A stretch of DNA of 64,000 nucleotides from contig NZ_CP026498.1 of assembly GCF_002953255.1 (NCBI RefSeq), forward strand, positions 4,811,232 to 4,875,231, in the 5' to 3' direction. Origin of the DNA: Streptomyces sp. CB01881. Its GTDB lineage: Bacteria > Actinomycetota > Actinomycetes > Streptomycetales > Streptomycetaceae. Positions 31,436 to 40,366 of the stretch are shown here, piece after piece. The notes beneath the pieces are model-generated. The model ran no database searches, was not told the DNA's origin, and worked only from the letters and a program-made list of their open reading frames with translations. Both the position numbers and the translations under genes were made by a program. Within the stretch, counting starts at the first letter, position 1. Every line of letters begins with the position of its first letter.

Positions 31436-33076
31436 TCAGTGCCCGCCCGCGTCCACCACCTCGACGCCGCGGATGTTCCGCTCGATCTCCTCCACCGGCA
31501 GCGCGACCGCCAGGGCCCAGTAGTAGATCACCAGGGAGAACACCACCACGACGAGGATGTCCCACCAGAGCGGCAGATTGCCCTGGGAGCCCTCGCCGAA
31601 AGTGCCCTGCCAGGAGGTCAGTCCCATGCCGACCAGGTAGACCGGCAGCCACTGTCCCGCCTTGAAGTCCATCCGGGGCGCGTTCGGCACACCCTTCGAC
31701 ACCGAGTAGGCGGAGTACCCGCCGAGCAGCACGTAACCGATCAGGATCGCCAGGCCCAGCCGCCAGAGGGTGTCCCAGCCCGCCCAGTAGATGACCAGGC
31801 TCGCCACCACGAAGGCGATCGGCGAGATGATCGTGCCGCCGGGCAGGTGGTACGACCGCTCCAGCGACGGCAGCCGCTTGCGCAGCACGCCGAAGGCCAG
31901 CGGCGCGCCCGCGTACATCAGCACGACGGCCGAGGTGATGAAGCCGACCAGCCGCTGCCAGCTCGGGAACGGCAGGAAGCAGAGCACACCCGCGACCCAC
32001 GCGATGATCAGGCCGAGCCACGGCACCGAGCGCTTGTCGGTGAACTGCAGGGCCTGGGGCGCGTAGCCGTTGCGGCTCAGGCCGTACGTGACCCGCGAGC
32101 TGGAGGTGATGTAGACCAGCCCGGTGCCGGCGGGCGAGATGATCGCGTCGATGCGCAGGACGGTGGCCAGCCAGCCGAGGCCGATCAGCGTCGAGAGGCC
32201 CGCGAACGGCCCGCTGATCCCGGGGAAGCTGAGCGCGGTCCAGCCTCCGGCGAAGGTCTCCGGCGGCAGGGCCCCGATGAAGACCACCTGGAGCAGGACG
32301 TAGATGAGCGTGCCGATCACGACCGACCCGAGGACGGCCCGGGGGATGTCCCGGCGGGGGTTGCGGCTCTCGCCCGCCCACTGGATGGCCTGCTCGAAGC
32401 CGAGCAGCGCGAAGATCACCCCGCTGGTGCTGATCGCCACCAGTACGCCCTTGGCCCCGTCCGGCGCGAAGCCGTGGGAGGTGAAGTTGGAGCCGTGGAA
32501 CTCCGTGAACCCGAGCACGAAGATGGTCAGGACCGGGACGAGGACCTTCCACACGGTGGCCACGCTGTTGGTGTGCGCGAGCAGCCGCACGCCGAGGAAG
32601 TTGATCGCGACGAAGACGCCCAGCAGGGCGGCCGAGACGAAGAACCCTGCGGTGGTCAGCGTCTGGTTCGGGTTCAGCAGGCCGTCCGCCCAGGACCAGT
32701 GCTGGGCGTAGTTGATCATCGCCTGCACCTCGATCGGAGCGATGGTCGCCGCCTGCAGCCAGGTGAACCAGCCGAACGACATCCCCGCGAACCCGCCGAA
32801 CGCGTAGTGCGGGTACCGCGCGGTGCCGCCCGCCACCGGGAACAGCCCGCCCAGCTCGGCGTGCACCAGCGCCAGCAGGATGATCGCCACCGCGCCGATG
32901 CCCCACGAGATCAGCGCCGCCGGCCCCGCCGCCACCGCCGCCTTCTCCGCCCCGAACAGCCACCCGGACCCGATGATCGCCCCGACCGAGGCCCAGAGCA
33001 GCCCGATCATCCCGACTTCCCGTTTCAGCCCGGTATGCCCCGAAGCTGCAGGTGTATCGGTGGTGGGGTGAGCCAT
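31436..33076 (-). CDS. APC superfamily amino acid/amine permease
   Basis: A 546-residue transporter with about 12-14 helices. The start of helix 1, VGMIGLLWASVGAIIGSGWL, is the unwound GxGxG-type substrate site of APC permeases, and FALLGFEQAIQWAGESRNPR is the conserved helix 6 and following loop (GFE...A.E..NP). These import amino acids or small amines by proton or substrate exchange. The ATG at 33076 follows GAGAGGCGG. It is divergent from the TmpA-TmpB fusion gene and shares its upstream region, which carries a GntR-type operator, so it may belong to the same regulon. Confidence 0.88.
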   Translation of the reverse strand: MAHPTTDTPAASGHTGLKREVGMIGLLWASVGAIIGSGWLFGAEKAAVAAGPAALISWGIGAVAIILLALVHAELGGLFPVAGGTARYPHYAFGGFAGMSFGWFTWLQAATIAPIEVQAMINYAQHWSWADGLLNPNQTLTTAGFFVSAALLGVFVAINFLGVRLLAHTNSVATVWKVLVPVLTIFVLGFTEFHGSNFTSHGFAPDGAKGVLVAISTSGVIFALLGFEQAIQWAGESRNPRRDIPRAVLGSVVIGTLIYVLLQVVFIGALPPETFAGGWTALSFPGISGPFAGLSTLIGLGWLATVLRIDAIISPAGTGLVYITSSSRVTYGLSRNGYAPQALQFTDKRSVPWLGLIIAWVAGVLCFLPFPSWQRLVGFITSAVVLMYAGAPLAFGVLRKRLPSLERSYHLPGGTIISPIAFVVASLVIYWAGWDTLWRLGLAILIGYVLLGGYSAYSVSKGVPNAPRMDFKAGQWLPVYLVGMGLTSWQGTFGEGSQGNLPLWWDILVVVVFSLVIYYWALAVALPVEEIERNIRGVEVVDAGGH

Positions 33077-33425
33077 GACCGGCCGCCTCTCGCGTCGGGG
33101 AAATCCGCTCCGACAGTGCCGCAGCACCGGCCCCTCTCCCTCGCCGAAACGCGCGGCGATCCGCCCCGTCACCCGAACGGCCCGCCACCCGCCCCGGGAG
33201 CCGGGCGGAGGAATGGGCCGTCGGTGTCGGCCGGCCCCGGGCTCCCTGGACGGCGCGGCCGGGCACGACGTCCTGCCGCCGGAGCTCGGGCGACCTCCCG
33301 GCACAGTTCCCCCGGCGTTCACCTGCACGGCACGCGGACATCACCGGGGGGCGGCAGGCTCCCGGCGAAGGGGGTGAAGTTGGCTATACAACTCCCCCGC
33401 CGCTTCGTCGAGGAGGAGAACCGTC
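33077..33425. other. 349-bp divergent regulatory region, APC permease/tmpAB
   Basis: No gene is visible. The 3' part holds the operator at 33379-33392 and the ribosome site GAGGAGGAG before the ATG at 33426. The remainder is GC-rich with no strong promoter hexamers, apart from TATACA within the operator. Confidence 0.6.
33379..33392 (+). promoter_or_regulatory. GntR-type operator upstream of the TmpA-TmpB fusion gene
   Basis: GTTGGCTATACAAC, flanked by GAA and TC, is a near-palindrome of the GntR/HutC type. TATACA within it (33385-33390) is a good -10 box, so binding would block transcription. The same element with 1-3 changes recurs at 36098-36111 and, on the other strand, at 48725-48738. 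Confidence 0.75.
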
Positions 33426-35015
33426 ATGACCGAGCTGCCGCCGTACTGGCTGCGCGACAACTGCCCGTGTGCCGAGTGCCGGGATCCGCGCAGCGGGCAG
33501 AAGCTGTTCCAGATCACCGACCTGCCGGACGATCTCGCCGTCGCCGCACAGGCCGAGCTGAACGGGCACCTGGAGGTGCTCTGGTCGGACGGGCACCGGT
33601 CGCGCTACCCGCTGGAGTGGCTGGGGCGGCCCGCCGGCGGGGACGGGCGGACGGAGGCGGAGAAGCGGCTCTGGGCGGCGGCGGACTTCGCCCGCGGCAT
33701 CCCGGAGGCGGAGTGGGCGGCGTACCTGGCCGACCCGGCCGAGCAGGCGGCCGTCCTCGGCGCCGTCCGGCGCAGCGGCTTCGCCGTCCTGCGCGGGGTG
33801 CCGGCGGTCGAGCGGCAGGTGCTGGAGGTGGCCGGGACCTTCGGGTACGTGCGGGTCACCAACTACGGCGAGCTGTTCGACGTCCGGGTCGAGCCGGACC
33901 CGAACAACCTGGCCTTCACCAGCGTCGCGATCACCCCGCACACGGACAACCCCTACCGGGACCCGGTGCCGACGCTCCAGCTGCTGCACTGCCTGGAGAA
34001 CTCGGCGACCGGCGGCGACTCCGGCCTGGTGGACGGCTTCAAGGCCGCGGCGGTCCTCCGGGAGGAGGCGCCGGAGGACTTCGCCGTCCTCACCCGCACG
34101 CCCGTCCCCTTCGCCTTCCGCGACCGCTCCGCCGAGCTGCGCGCCGACCGTCCGCTGATCGGGGTGGACGCGCTGGGCCGGATCCGGGAGGTGCGGTTCA
34201 ACAACCGGTCGATCGGCACGCTGCGGGTGGACGACCCGGAGGCCTTCTACGCCGCCTACCGTCGCTTCGCCGCGATCACGCTCCGCCCCGAGCTGCAGCT
34301 GACCTTCCGCCTCGGCCGCGGCGACTGCCTGATCTTCGACAACACCCGTCTCCTGCACGCCCGGACGGCCTTCGAGCAGGACGGCTCGCGCCACCTCCAG
34401 GGCTGCTACGCCGACCTCGACTCCCTCCTCTCCACCCTCGCCGTACTGCACCGCCGTTCGGCCGCGCTGGACGCGATCGCCGAGCTGTTCGAGGGGGCGG
34501 GCGCCGGCGAGTACCTGGGCGAGGCGGTCACGATGGCCGAGCACATGCTCCAGGCCGGCGCGCTCGCGGAGGCGGCGGGGGCCGCGCCGCACCTGGTCGC
34601 GGCCGCGCTGCTGCACGACGTCGGGCACTTCTTCGACGAACACGGCCGCGGCTCGCTGCACGGACGGGATCTGATGGATGGTCAGGACAACCGGCACGGC
34701 GACACCGGCGCGCGGTGGCTGGCCCGGTGGTTCGGCCCGGACGTCACCGAGCCGGTCCGCCTGCACGTGGCCGCCAAGCGCTACCTGTGCGCGGTCGAGC
34801 CCGGGTACCGCGAACGGCTCTCCGAGGCCTCCGAGTTCACGCTCCAGGTGCAGGGCGGCCCGATGGGCGCGGAGCAGGCCGCCGCCTTCGCCGCCTCCCC
34901 GGGCGCCGAGGACGCGGTCGCCGTCCGCCGCTGGGACGAGCAGGCCAAGGAGGCGGACGCGAGCACGCCGGACTTCGAGCACTTCCGCCCGCTGCTGGCG
35001 TCGCTCATGCGCTGA
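33426..35015 (+). CDS. Fused TmpA-like 2-oxoglutarate dioxygenase and TmpB/PhnZ-like C-P bond oxygenase
   Basis: A 529-residue two-enzyme protein. Residues 1-345 match gamma-butyrobetaine hydroxylase-type enzymes such as TmpA. An N-terminal zinc domain has C13, C15, C18 and H57 (same spacing as C38/C40/C43/H82 of human GBBH), followed by a TauD-like core with H172-T-D174 and H311 for Fe(II) and nearby Arg for 2-oxoglutarate. Residues 346-529 match the PhnZ/TmpB HD diiron oxygenases: Y363, E366, H373, H397-D398, H401, H424, H447 and K451 reproduce the PhnZ series Y24, E27, H34, H58-D59, H62, H80, H104, K108 with one small insertion. The expected reaction is alpha-hydroxylation of an aminoethylphosphonate, then oxidative C-P cleavage to phosphate and glycine or glycine betaine. 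The GBBH-like half favours a trimethylated substrate. ATG after GAGGAGGAG; operator upstream. Confidence 0.9.
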   Translation: MTELPPYWLRDNCPCAECRDPRSGQKLFQITDLPDDLAVAAQAELNGHLEVLWSDGHRSRYPLEWLGRPAGGDGRTEAEKRLWAAADFARGIPEAEWAAYLADPAEQAAVLGAVRRSGFAVLRGVPAVERQVLEVAGTFGYVRVTNYGELFDVRVEPDPNNLAFTSVAITPHTDNPYRDPVPTLQLLHCLENSATGGDSGLVDGFKAAAVLREEAPEDFAVLTRTPVPFAFRDRSAELRADRPLIGVDALGRIREVRFNNRSIGTLRVDDPEAFYAAYRRFAAITLRPELQLTFRLGRGDCLIFDNTRLLHARTAFEQDGSRHLQGCYADLDSLLSTLAVLHRRSAALDAIAELFEGAGAGEYLGEAVTMAEHMLQAGALAEAAGAAPHLVAAALLHDVGHFFDEHGRGSLHGRDLMDGQDNRHGDTGARWLARWFGPDVTEPVRLHVAAKRYLCAVEPGYRERLSEASEFTLQVQGGPMGAEQAAAFAASPGAEDAVAVRRWDEQAKEADASTPDFEHFRPLLASLMR

Positions 35016-35022
35016 GCGTGGA

Positions 35023-35048
35023 GCGGGCGGCCCGGCCGGGCCGCCCGC
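35023..35048. terminator. Bidirectional terminator between tmpAB and the GntR gene
   Basis: An 11-bp perfect stem (GCGGGCGGCCC at 35023-35033 with 35038-35048) around a GGCC loop, between convergent genes. Confidence 0.8.
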
Positions 35049-35063
35049 AGGCCCTGCCCCGGG

Positions 35064-35897
35064 TCAGTCCTGCTCCCGGGCATGCCGCGAAAGCGCCGAC
35101 GTGGCCAGCGAGTTGTGGACGCTGAACGCCACCGTTCCCGGCAGGTAGCGGTCCTGGGACCACTCCACCGGCGTGCCGGTCGGGTCGGTGGTCCGCCGCC
35201 GTTCGCGCAGCAGCGGGCCGCCGCGGCGGCAGCCGAGCAGCCGGGCGTCCTCCGCGTTGGCCGCGACGACGTCGATGGTGTGGTCGGCGTCGGTGAACAG
35301 GATGCCGTGCTCGCGCAGGACCTCGGTGTGCGACACCACGTCGGGCGGCAGCTGGGCGACGATCTCGCCGACCCGCGGCGGGTAGATCGTCCGCTCGACC
35401 ATCACCGGCGTGCCGGAGAGGGTGCGCAGCCGGACCGTCACGTACACCTCGGAGCCCGGCTCCAGCCGCAGTTGCTCGCGCTCGGCGGCGTCGGCCGGGC
35501 GGCGGACCAGCGAGTCCAGGATGCCGCCGGGCTCCTCCCCCATGGAGTACGCCCAGTGCGTGAAGCTGAGCAGTTCGGAGAAGCTCTGCACCCGGGCGGT
35601 GCCGAGCACCACGCGCCGGGTGCCGCGCCGGGAGGTGACCAGCCCGTCCGAGCGGAGCACGGCCAGCGCCTGGCGGACGGTGCCGCGCGAGACGCCGTAC
35701 TGCTCGGCCAGCGCGCCCTCGGCGGGCAGCCGGCCGGCCTCGCCGTACGCGCCGGTGGTGATCGCCTCGCGCAGGTCGGCGGCCACCTTGCGGTACAGCG
35801 CACCGGCCGCGCGGTCCTCGGTGGCCGGGCGGGCCCGGGGGGCCTCGGGGCCAGAGGGGGCCTGGGGGCGTTCGGGCTCCAGTGCCACGTCAGTCAA
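35064..35897 (-). CDS. GntR/HutC-type (UTRA) regulator, likely controls the phosphonate regulon
   Basis: A 277-residue regulator. After an extended Pro/Ala-rich N-terminus, the GntR winged helix (VAADLREAITTGAYGEAGRL then LAEQYGVSRGTVRQALAVLR) is followed by a UTRA effector domain (SFSELLSFTHWAYSMGEEPG, then VRLRTLSGTPVMVERTIYPP, ending EWSQDRYLPGTVAFSVH). This is the PhnF-like architecture. The TTG at 35897 has AGGAGGG three bases upstream; the GTG at 35888 is a possible alternative. It sits between tmpAB and the ABC operon, both of which carry GntR-like operators, making it their probable regulator with an aminophosphonate or its product as ligand. Confidence 0.88.
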   Translation of the reverse strand: MTDVALEPERPQAPSGPEAPRARPATEDRAAGALYRKVAADLREAITTGAYGEAGRLPAEGALAEQYGVSRGTVRQALAVLRSDGLVTSRRGTRRVVLGTARVQSFSELLSFTHWAYSMGEEPGGILDSLVRRPADAAEREQLRLEPGSEVYVTVRLRTLSGTPVMVERTIYPPRVGEIVAQLPPDVVSHTEVLREHGILFTDADHTIDVVAANAEDARLLGCRRGGPLLRERRRTTDPTGTPVEWSQDRYLPGTVAFSVHNSLATSALSRHAREQD

Positions 35898-36218
35898 AGT
35901 CCCTCCTGGGGCGGTGTCCTGCGCAGCCGTACCGGCGCGGACAGCCCGACCTTATCCCGCTGCGCCTTCGAAGCATCGCATCCGGTTGATCACTCCCCGG
36001 TGGCCTGATTCGACCGTTCCCACAGCCGACTCCGGTTCTGGGCCATCCGTTCACCTTCCCGTCACCGGGCTCCGGCGTACTTACCCCCGTCAGCGAAGTT
36101 GGCTAGTCAACTCGGACGGTTTCGAACAGCCGCCGCAGGGACCCAAGAGCCGCTCGTACGACCCGATCCCCCGATCTCGACATCTCTCGCAGTACGCCCC
36201 CGATCAGGAGACTGACCC
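35898..36218. other. 321-bp divergent region, gntR/ABC operon
   Basis: No gene is visible. It contains the operator at 36098-36111 and the ribosome site CAGGAG before the GTG at 36219. I found no second operator near the gntR start, so autoregulation is not evident. Confidence 0.6.
36098..36111 (+). promoter_or_regulatory. GntR-type operator upstream of the ABC importer operon
   Basis: GTTGGCTAGTCAAC, again flanked by GAA and TC, differs from the tmpAB site at only two positions. It lies 107 bp before the lipoprotein gene and carries a weak -10-like TAGTCA. Confidence 0.75.
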
Positions 36219-37391
36219 GTGACCGTGCACCGTGCCCGCGCCGCCGCCTTCGCGGCCGTACTGACCGCCGCCGCGCTCTCCCTCACCGCCTGCGGCTCCG
36301 CCGGTTCGTCCACCGCGAAGTCCGGCGACGCCGCCAAGGCCGGCGCCAAGGACGCCAAGGACGCCACCTCGGCCGCCGACCTCGGCGGCATGGACGCCCT
36401 CGTCGCCGCGGCCAAGAAGGAAGGCAAGCTGCACGTCATCACGCTGCCCAAGGACTGGGCCAACTACGGCAAGATCATGGACTCGTTCAAGGCCAAGTAC
36501 GGCATCGAGATCGAGGACGAGAACCCGGACGGCTCCAGCCAGGACGAGATCAACGCGATCACCTCCCGCAAGGGCCAGGACCGCGCCCCCGACGTGGTCG
36601 ACCTGGGCAGCGCCTTCGCGCTCCAGGCGGTCAAGGACGGCCTGCTCGCCCCCTACAAGGTCGCCACCTTCGACAAGGTGCCGGAGACCATGAAGGACCC
36701 GAGCGGCGCCCGCGTCAACGACTACGGCGGCTACATCTCCATCGGCTGCGACGCCAAGAAGATCGCCAACTGCCCCAAGACCTTCGCCGACCTGCTCAAG
36801 CCCGAGTACAAGGGCCAGGTCGCGCTGAACGGCAACCCGACCAAGTCCGGTTCCGCGTTCGGCGGCGTCTACGCGGCCGCGCTCGCCAACGGCGGCTCGC
36901 TGGACAACATCCAGCCCGGCATCGACTTCTTCGGCAAGCTGAAGCAGTCCGGCAACTTCAACCCGGTCGAGTCCACCCCGGCCACCATCGAGAAGGGCGA
37001 GACCCCGATCTCGATCGACTGGTCCTACCTGAACGCCGGCTACACCGACGAGTTCAAGGAAAAGGGCGTCGACTGGAAGGTCTCCGTCCCCGGCGACGGC
37101 AGCTACGCCCAGTTCTACAACCAGGGCATCAACAAGTACGCCCCGCACCCGGCGGCCGCCCGCCTGTGGCAGGAGTACCTCTTCAGCGCCGAGGGCCAGA
37201 ACCTCTTCCTCGGCGGCTACGCCACCCCGGCCACCTTCGACGCCCTGAAGAAGGACGGCTCCCTGGACGCCGCGGCCGCCGCCAAGCTGCCCACCGTCGA
37301 GAAGCCGTTCACCACCTTCCCGACCCAGGACCAGATCACGGCCGCCAAGAAGGTCGTGACCGAGAACTGGACCAAGGCCATCGCGGGCTGA
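36219..37391 (+). CDS. Solute-binding lipoprotein of an ABC importer (2-aminoethylphosphonate type)
   Basis: A 390-residue extracellular binding protein. The lipobox is LTACGS, with Cys24 the lipidated residue, followed by a flexible Ala/Lys linker and a type 2 periplasmic-binding fold (LHVITLPKDWANYGKIMDSF, DVVDLGSAFALQAVKDGLLA, FADLLKPEYKGQVALNGNPT, GINKYAPHPAAARLWQEYLF). This resembles the PotD/AfuA/PhnS group. Membership in a phosphonate regulon suggests 2-AEP or a methylated derivative as ligand. GTG start after AGGAG. First gene of a six-gene run ending at 41368. Confidence 0.88.
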   Translation: MTVHRARAAAFAAVLTAAALSLTACGSAGSSTAKSGDAAKAGAKDAKDATSAADLGGMDALVAAAKKEGKLHVITLPKDWANYGKIMDSFKAKYGIEIEDENPDGSSQDEINAITSRKGQDRAPDVVDLGSAFALQAVKDGLLAPYKVATFDKVPETMKDPSGARVNDYGGYISIGCDAKKIANCPKTFADLLKPEYKGQVALNGNPTKSGSAFGGVYAAALANGGSLDNIQPGIDFFGKLKQSGNFNPVESTPATIEKGETPISIDWSYLNAGYTDEFKEKGVDWKVSVPGDGSYAQFYNQGINKYAPHPAAARLWQEYLFSAEGQNLFLGGYATPATFDALKKDGSLDAAAAAKLPTVEKPFTTFPTQDQITAAKKVVTENWTKAIAG

Positions 37392-37429
37392 CACCCGGCC
37401 GCAGCACACCCGAACGGGCTGATCGACTC

Positions 37430-38392
37430 ATGACCACGGCTCCCACCCCGGTGCCGACCACCCCCGCCGCCACCGACCTCGGTGGCGGCGCGGGGGCGTC
37501 CGCCACCGCCACGACCACCACCCCCACCCCCCGCCGGCGCACCCGCCGGCGCCCCGGCGGCGCCTGGCTCGCCACCGTCCCGCTCTTCCTCTTCTTCGTC
37601 ATCGGCTTCGGCCTGCCCGCCGTCGCCATCGTGATCGGCGCCTTCACCACCTCCAGCGACGCGGAGGGCGGTGCCGGCCAGTTCACCTTCGACAACATCA
37701 CCGCCTCCGTCCAGGGCGCGTACTGGACGGCGATGGTCAGCAGCCTCAAGCTGTCCGGCCTGACCGCACTGCTCGCCACCCTGATCGGCCTGCCGATCGC
37801 CCAGGCCGTGGTGACCTCCCGGAACAGCTGGCTGCGCCAGGCCGTGCTGACCGCCTCCGGGGTGCTCGCCAACTTCGGCGGCCTGCCGCTCGCCTTCGCG
37901 TTCGTCGCCACCCTCGGCAACGCGGGCGAGGTCACCAAGCTGCTCCACCTGACGGACCACGGCTGGTCGCTCTACTCCTTCACCGGCCTGACCGTCGTCT
38001 ACCTGTACTTCCTCATCCCGCTGATGGTGCTCACCATCACCCCGGCCCTGGACGGCCTGCGGGTGCAGTGGCGCGAGGCGGCGCACAACAACCGGGCCAC
38101 CACCGTCCAGTACTGGCGCCACGTCGCACTGCCGATCCTGCTGCCCTCGCTGCTCGGCGGCTTCGTGCTGCTCTTCGGCAGCGCCTTCGCCGCGTACGCC
38201 ACCGCCGCCGCCATGGTCGGCGCGACCGTGCCGCTGGTCAGCCGCTCGATCGCGGACGCGCTCTCCGGCAACGTACTGGTCGGCCAGGGCAACCTCGCCC
38301 TCGCCCTCAGCCTCAACATGATCGTCGTGGCCGTCCTGGTGATGGCCGTGTACCTCCCCCTCCAGCGCCGGAGTGCCCGATGGCTCAGCTGA
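37430..38392 (+). CDS. ABC importer permease 1
   Basis: A 320-residue inner-membrane permease with six helices and the cytoplasmic EAA loop (GLRVQWREAAHNNRATTVQY) that docks the ATPase. An unusual 45-residue N-terminal extension of Pro, Thr, Ala and then Arg precedes helix 1 (WLATVPLFLFFVIGFGLPAV). It overlaps permease 2 by 13 bp, so the pair is translationally coupled. The ribosome site for this gene is weak. Confidence 0.9.
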   Translation: MTTAPTPVPTTPAATDLGGGAGASATATTTTPTPRRRTRRRPGGAWLATVPLFLFFVIGFGLPAVAIVIGAFTTSSDAEGGAGQFTFDNITASVQGAYWTAMVSSLKLSGLTALLATLIGLPIAQAVVTSRNSWLRQAVLTASGVLANFGGLPLAFAFVATLGNAGEVTKLLHLTDHGWSLYSFTGLTVVYLYFLIPLMVLTITPALDGLRVQWREAAHNNRATTVQYWRHVALPILLPSLLGGFVLLFGSAFAAYATAAAMVGATVPLVSRSIADALSGNVLVGQGNLALALSLNMIVVAVLVMAVYLPLQRRSARWLS

Positions 38393-39222
38393 CGACCCCC
38401 CGAACCTCCCGGCGTCCCGGGGTGCGCTGGTGGCGCGGCGCCGTCCTGCTGCTCGCCGGTGTCTACTTCATCGTGCCGCTGGCCGCCGCCGGCTACTTCT
38501 CGGTCGACGACCCGAAGGGCTTCTCCTTCGAGGCGTACACCGGCCTGCTGAGCGCCGAGGGCTTCCTGGACAGCCTCTGGCTCACCCTCGGGCTCGCCGT
38601 CGTCACCGTCCTGGTGCTGCTGCTCCTGCTGGTGCCCGCGCTGATCGCGGTCCGGCTCGGCGTGCCGAGGCTGCGCCCGGTGATCGACGTGCTCTGCACC
38701 CTGCCGCTGGTCGTCCCGCCGGTCGCACTGACCGCCGGCCTGATCGGCGTGCTCCGCTGGGGCCCGGACTACCTGATGGACACGCCGTTCTTCCAGACCT
38801 TCGTGTTCGTCCAGGACCCCGACTTCCCGCTGGTCCTGGTCATCGCCTACGTGCTGATGTCGCTCCCGCTCGCCTACCGGGCGCTGGACGCGGGCCTGCG
38901 CGCCGTGGACGTGCGCACCCTGGTCGAGGCCGCGCGCAACTGCGGCGCGAGCTGGCCGCGCGCGGTGTTCACCGTCGTGCTGCCCAACCTGCGCGGCGCG
39001 CTGCTGAACGCCTCCTTCCTGACCCTGGCGCTGGTGCTCGGCGAGTTCACCGCCGCCTCGATCCTCGGCTACCAGCCCTTCCCGGTGTGGATCTACTCGG
39101 TCGGCAACAGCCAGGCCCACATGTCGGTCGCGGTCTCCATCCTGAGCCTGCTGATCACCTGGCTGCTGCTGCTCCTGCTGGCCACCGTCGGCCGCGAGCG
39201 CGGCAAGAAGACCACGTCCTGA
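38380..39222 (+). CDS. ABC importer permease 2
   Basis: A 280-residue permease with six helices and the EAA loop (TLVEAARNCGASWPRAVFTV). It pairs with permease 1 to form the channel. The ATG at 38380 has GGAG seven bases upstream, inside the end of the previous gene. Confidence 0.91.
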   Translation: MAQLTTPRTSRRPGVRWWRGAVLLLAGVYFIVPLAAAGYFSVDDPKGFSFEAYTGLLSAEGFLDSLWLTLGLAVVTVLVLLLLLVPALIAVRLGVPRLRPVIDVLCTLPLVVPPVALTAGLIGVLRWGPDYLMDTPFFQTFVFVQDPDFPLVLVIAYVLMSLPLAYRALDAGLRAVDVRTLVEAARNCGASWPRAVFTVVLPNLRGALLNASFLTLALVLGEFTAASILGYQPFPVWIYSVGNSQAHMSVAVSILSLLITWLLLLLLATVGRERGKKTTS

Positions 39223-39246
39223 CCTCCTTCGGAGAAACGAACCCCC

Positions 39247-40326
39247 ATGAGCTCCCTCGCCGTTGAGAAGACCACCACCCGCTCCGGCGGCGCCACCGTC
39301 GAATTCCGCACGCTGCGCCGCTCGTTCGGCGCCACCATCGCGCTGGACGGCCTCGACCTGACCGTTCACCCCGGCGAACTCCTCGCCCTGCTCGGCCCGT
39401 CCGGCTGCGGCAAGACCACCGCGCTGCGCATCCTGGCCGGTTTCGAGCAGCACGACTCCGGCCAGGTGCTGGTGGACGGCCGGGACATCACCGCGATCCC
39501 GGCCCACAAGCGCGACGCCGGCATGGTGTTCCAGTCGTACAGCCTCTTCCCGCACCTGACCGCCGCCGACAACGTCGCCTTCGGCATGCGGATGCGCGGC
39601 ACCGGCAAGGCCGAACGCCGCAGGCGCGCCCAGGAGTTGCTGGAGCTGGTCGGCCTGCCGCAGCACGCCGACCGCTACCCGCACCAGATGTCCGGCGGCC
39701 AGCAGCAGCGCATCGCGCTCGCCCGCGCGCTCGCCCTGAAGCCGCGCGTCCTGCTGCTCGACGAGCCGCTCTCCGCACTGGACGCCAAGGTGCGCCTCTC
39801 GCTGCGCGAGGAGATCCGCCGCCTCCAGCAGGAGCTGGGGATCACCACCCTGTTCGTCACCCATGACCAGGAGGAGGCGCTCTCGATGGCCGACCGCGTC
39901 GCGGTGCTGCGCGCCGGCCGGCTGGAGCAGTGCGCCACCCCGTCCGAGCTGTACGCCCGCCCGGCCACCGCCTTCGTCGCCGAGTTCGTCGGCACCATGA
40001 GCCGCATCCCGTGCACCCGCACGGCCGACGGCGTCGAGGTGCTCGGCCGCCGGCACGCGGTGGACGGGGTCGTCCCGGCGGACGGCTCGCTGGACGTGCT
40101 GGTCCGCCCCGAGAACGTCACGCTGACCCCCGCCGCCAACGGCCCCGCGCTGGTGGTCTCGGCCTCGTTCCTGGGCGCCGTCACCCGGCTGACCGTCCGT
40201 CTCGACGACGGCACCGAGGTCAAGGCCGACCTGCCGACCGAGGCCGCCGCCGCGCTGCCGGCCGGCGCCCGCGCCGTGCTCACCCTCCCGGACCGGCCGG
40301 TCCTGGTGGACCGTCGTACGGTCTGA
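39247..40326 (+). CDS. ABC importer ATPase
   Basis: A 359-residue nucleotide-binding subunit with Walker A GPSGCGKTT (residues 50-58), Q-loop VFQSYSLFPH, signature MSGGQQQRIALARAL, Walker B LLLDEPLSALD, switch His in VTHDQEEA, and a C-terminal TOBE domain (SLDVLVRPENVTLTPAANG). This is the MalK/PotA/PhnT-type domain order. It energises uptake through permeases 1 and 2. ATG after CGGAGAAACG. Confidence 0.95.
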   Translation: MSSLAVEKTTTRSGGATVEFRTLRRSFGATIALDGLDLTVHPGELLALLGPSGCGKTTALRILAGFEQHDSGQVLVDGRDITAIPAHKRDAGMVFQSYSLFPHLTAADNVAFGMRMRGTGKAERRRRAQELLELVGLPQHADRYPHQMSGGQQQRIALARALALKPRVLLLDEPLSALDAKVRLSLREEIRRLQQELGITTLFVTHDQEEALSMADRVAVLRAGRLEQCATPSELYARPATAFVAEFVGTMSRIPCTRTADGVEVLGRRHAVDGVVPADGSLDVLVRPENVTLTPAANGPALVVSASFLGAVTRLTVRLDDGTEVKADLPTEAAAALPAGARAVLTLPDRPVLVDRRTV

Positions 40327-40366
40327 TCCGTCCGCATTCTTCTGATGAACCGCCGAAGGTACCGCC

